Of a stretch of DNA of 64,000 nucleotides, positions 63,240-64,000 are shown piece after piece. The DNA is taken from positions 50,796,905 to 50,860,904 of the forward strand of contig CM077010.1 in NCBI GenBank assembly GCA_039090855.1, written 5' to 3'. Under the pieces are notes generated by a model. It did not search any database and was not told the DNA's origin. It saw only the letters and a program-made list of their open reading frames with translations. The stretch is from Macrothele yani. Its lineage: Eukaryota; Arthropoda; Arachnida; Araneae; Macrothelidae. Made by a program: the position numbers and the translations under genes. Position 1 is the stretch's first letter; each line of letters begins with the position of its first letter.

Positions 63240-63420
63240 AACGAAGAAAATTTCTCCGTCATTTTTGGTCCACGCCGAGGATCGAACCCGAGCCCACTTA
63301 TTCCGGAAGAAGTCGCTCTACCAACTGAGCTACGCGGACGTTCGTTCTGACTGCTATCTGCCTTTATGTCGTGTGCGTCCTGTTGGGTAGGCACGTCTCT
63401 CTTCCTGCGTTGGGAAGAAA
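63240..63420 (-). repeat. SINE family R copy, well preserved
   Basis: In minus sense the leader GGACGCACACGACATAAAGG, the tRNA-Arg-like unit (GTCCGCGTAGCTCAGTTGGT, B box GGGTTCGATCCTC) and the tail AAAAATGACGGAGAAATTTT are all present, ending in CTTCGTTATAAGG. The leader upstream limit is near GACGTGCC at 63398. Confidence 0.85.
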
Positions 63421-63560
63421 GACTTGTGCGACGTAAACAGCACATCGTTCTTCTGGCAGTAATTTTTTTGAAGCAAGTAGCTGCTGACGATTGATACTTC
63501 TGGTAACCGGAAATACAGCTTCCGCCACCACTTCAGACTTTTTATTACGAAAATACTATA

Positions 63561-64000
63561 CTGTGCAAATTAATTGGGACAAAGTAAAAAATCACTCTTT
63601 TTTCCAAAACTATCCCTTTATATCATTCTATGCCTTGATATACACTGATAAATACCTGTATTCGCATGAAGTATGTCCTCCTTTAGCAGAAATGACCTCT
63701 TGAATTCGTTTTGGCATTGACTCCACTAATTGAGTGCACATATTTTTGACTTCATAATCGTGGAACCACACTTTTATAGCATTCGTTATCATGCGTTCTT
63801 TGGTTGTACAGTCCCTTTTACCTAAACGTCTCTTCAAAATATTCCACAAGTTTTCTATGGGATTTAAGTCTGGTGAATTTCGAGGCCAATCAAGCAAATT
63901 AATTTGATTTCCCAGCATGAAATTCTTGACTAATTTCGAATTGTGACATGGGGCCAAGTCATGTTGAAATGTCCCGTCAAAAGTTTGCAAGAATGGAACA
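63561..64000 (-). mobile_element. Tc1-like transposon, 3' part; continues beyond the window
   Basis: The end CTGTGCAAATTAATTGGGAC next to TA (63559-63560) looks like a Tc1-type terminus. The transposase 3' end lies inside it. The other terminus would be roughly 1 kb outside the window. Confidence 0.7.
63628..64000 (-). CDS. Tc1-like transposase C-terminal part, cut by the window end
   Basis: The minus frame is open from the window edge to the stop at 63628. It reads GTFQHDLAPCHNSKLVKNFM, where the second D is in the QHDLAPCH form, then WPRNSPDLNPIENLWNILKR with the catalytic E, and ends KGGHTSCEYRYLSV. Spacing of the two acids fits DD34E-type Tc1 transposases. No lesion is visible in the 120 codons seen. 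The HTH and first D lie outside, so intactness cannot be judged. Confidence 0.8.
   Translation of the reverse strand, partial: VPFLQTFDGTFQHDLAPCHNSKLVKNFMLGNQINLLDWPRNSPDLNPIENLWNILKRRLGKRDCTTKERMITNAIKVWFHDYEVKNMCTQLVESMPKRIQEVISAKGGHTSCEYRYLSVYIKA

Overview
This is a eukaryotic nuclear window, almost certainly from an arthropod (probably an insect) with a large, transposon-swollen genome. The evidence is an AT-rich background, many Tc1/mariner families, RTE-type and CR1-like LINEs, Penelope-like, Ty3/gypsy, pogo and hAT fragments, several tRNA-derived SINE families, and one intron-flanked exon of a metazoan enzyme gene. I cannot name the species. There are no operons, CRISPR arrays, rRNA genes or convincing functional tRNA genes.

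Layout. 1-6100: decayed Ty3/gypsy element on the minus strand with gag, pol, primer-binding site and 5' LTR; its 3' end is off the window. 6100-8150: SINE pieces and a CR1-like LINE 3' tail. 8150-12030: 5'-truncated RTE LINE split by a 2.94-kb insertion that carries one long gag-like ORF and no reverse transcriptase, bounded by a 7-bp target duplication. 12060-13540: CR1-like LINE fragment interrupted by an internally deleted mariner-like element. 13740-16290: SINEs and a repeat built of ~146-bp units. 16533-19563: nearly full-length RTE LINE (minus). 19817-20330: Penelope-like RT relic. 21945-23153: Tc1-like. 23381-23572: the only host exon seen, resembling peroxisomal carnitine O-octanoyltransferase. 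24130-28680: two Tc1-like elements, a TTAA-flanked MITE holding a SINE, and a mariner relic. 30738-32734: minisatellites and a fold-back MITE. 33775-37671: LINE and Tc1 relics. 38196-42231: second ~146-bp-unit repeat, a large palindrome, a mariner-like element. 42440-43020: two Penelope GIY-YIG endonuclease segments head to head. 43267-46300: second long RTE LINE. 46736-49485: two abutting Tc1-like elements. 49566-53104: pogo-like element with nested LINE and SINEs. 53449-53700: dimeric tRNA SINE. 54290-57350: Penelope 3' tail holding two nested Tc1-like elements. 57466-58535: ~59-bp degenerate satellite. 59410-61430: hAT C-terminus abutting a 332-bp tandem array that carries tRNA-like sequences. 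63561-64000: another Tc1-like end.

How it fits together. The sequence is best read as layers: old LINE, Penelope and pogo copies received younger Tc1/mariner and SINE insertions, and the whole lies in what is probably one or two very large introns of the carnitine acyltransferase gene. Paralogous empty sites inside the window fix several insertion boundaries to the base. The most unusual objects are the gag-only non-LTR element, the 332-bp tRNA-like tandem array with its inverted end, the head-to-head Penelope ends, a SINE family with a conserved leader upstream of its tRNA part, and a set of perfect short-loop inverted duplications inside transposon coding sequence.
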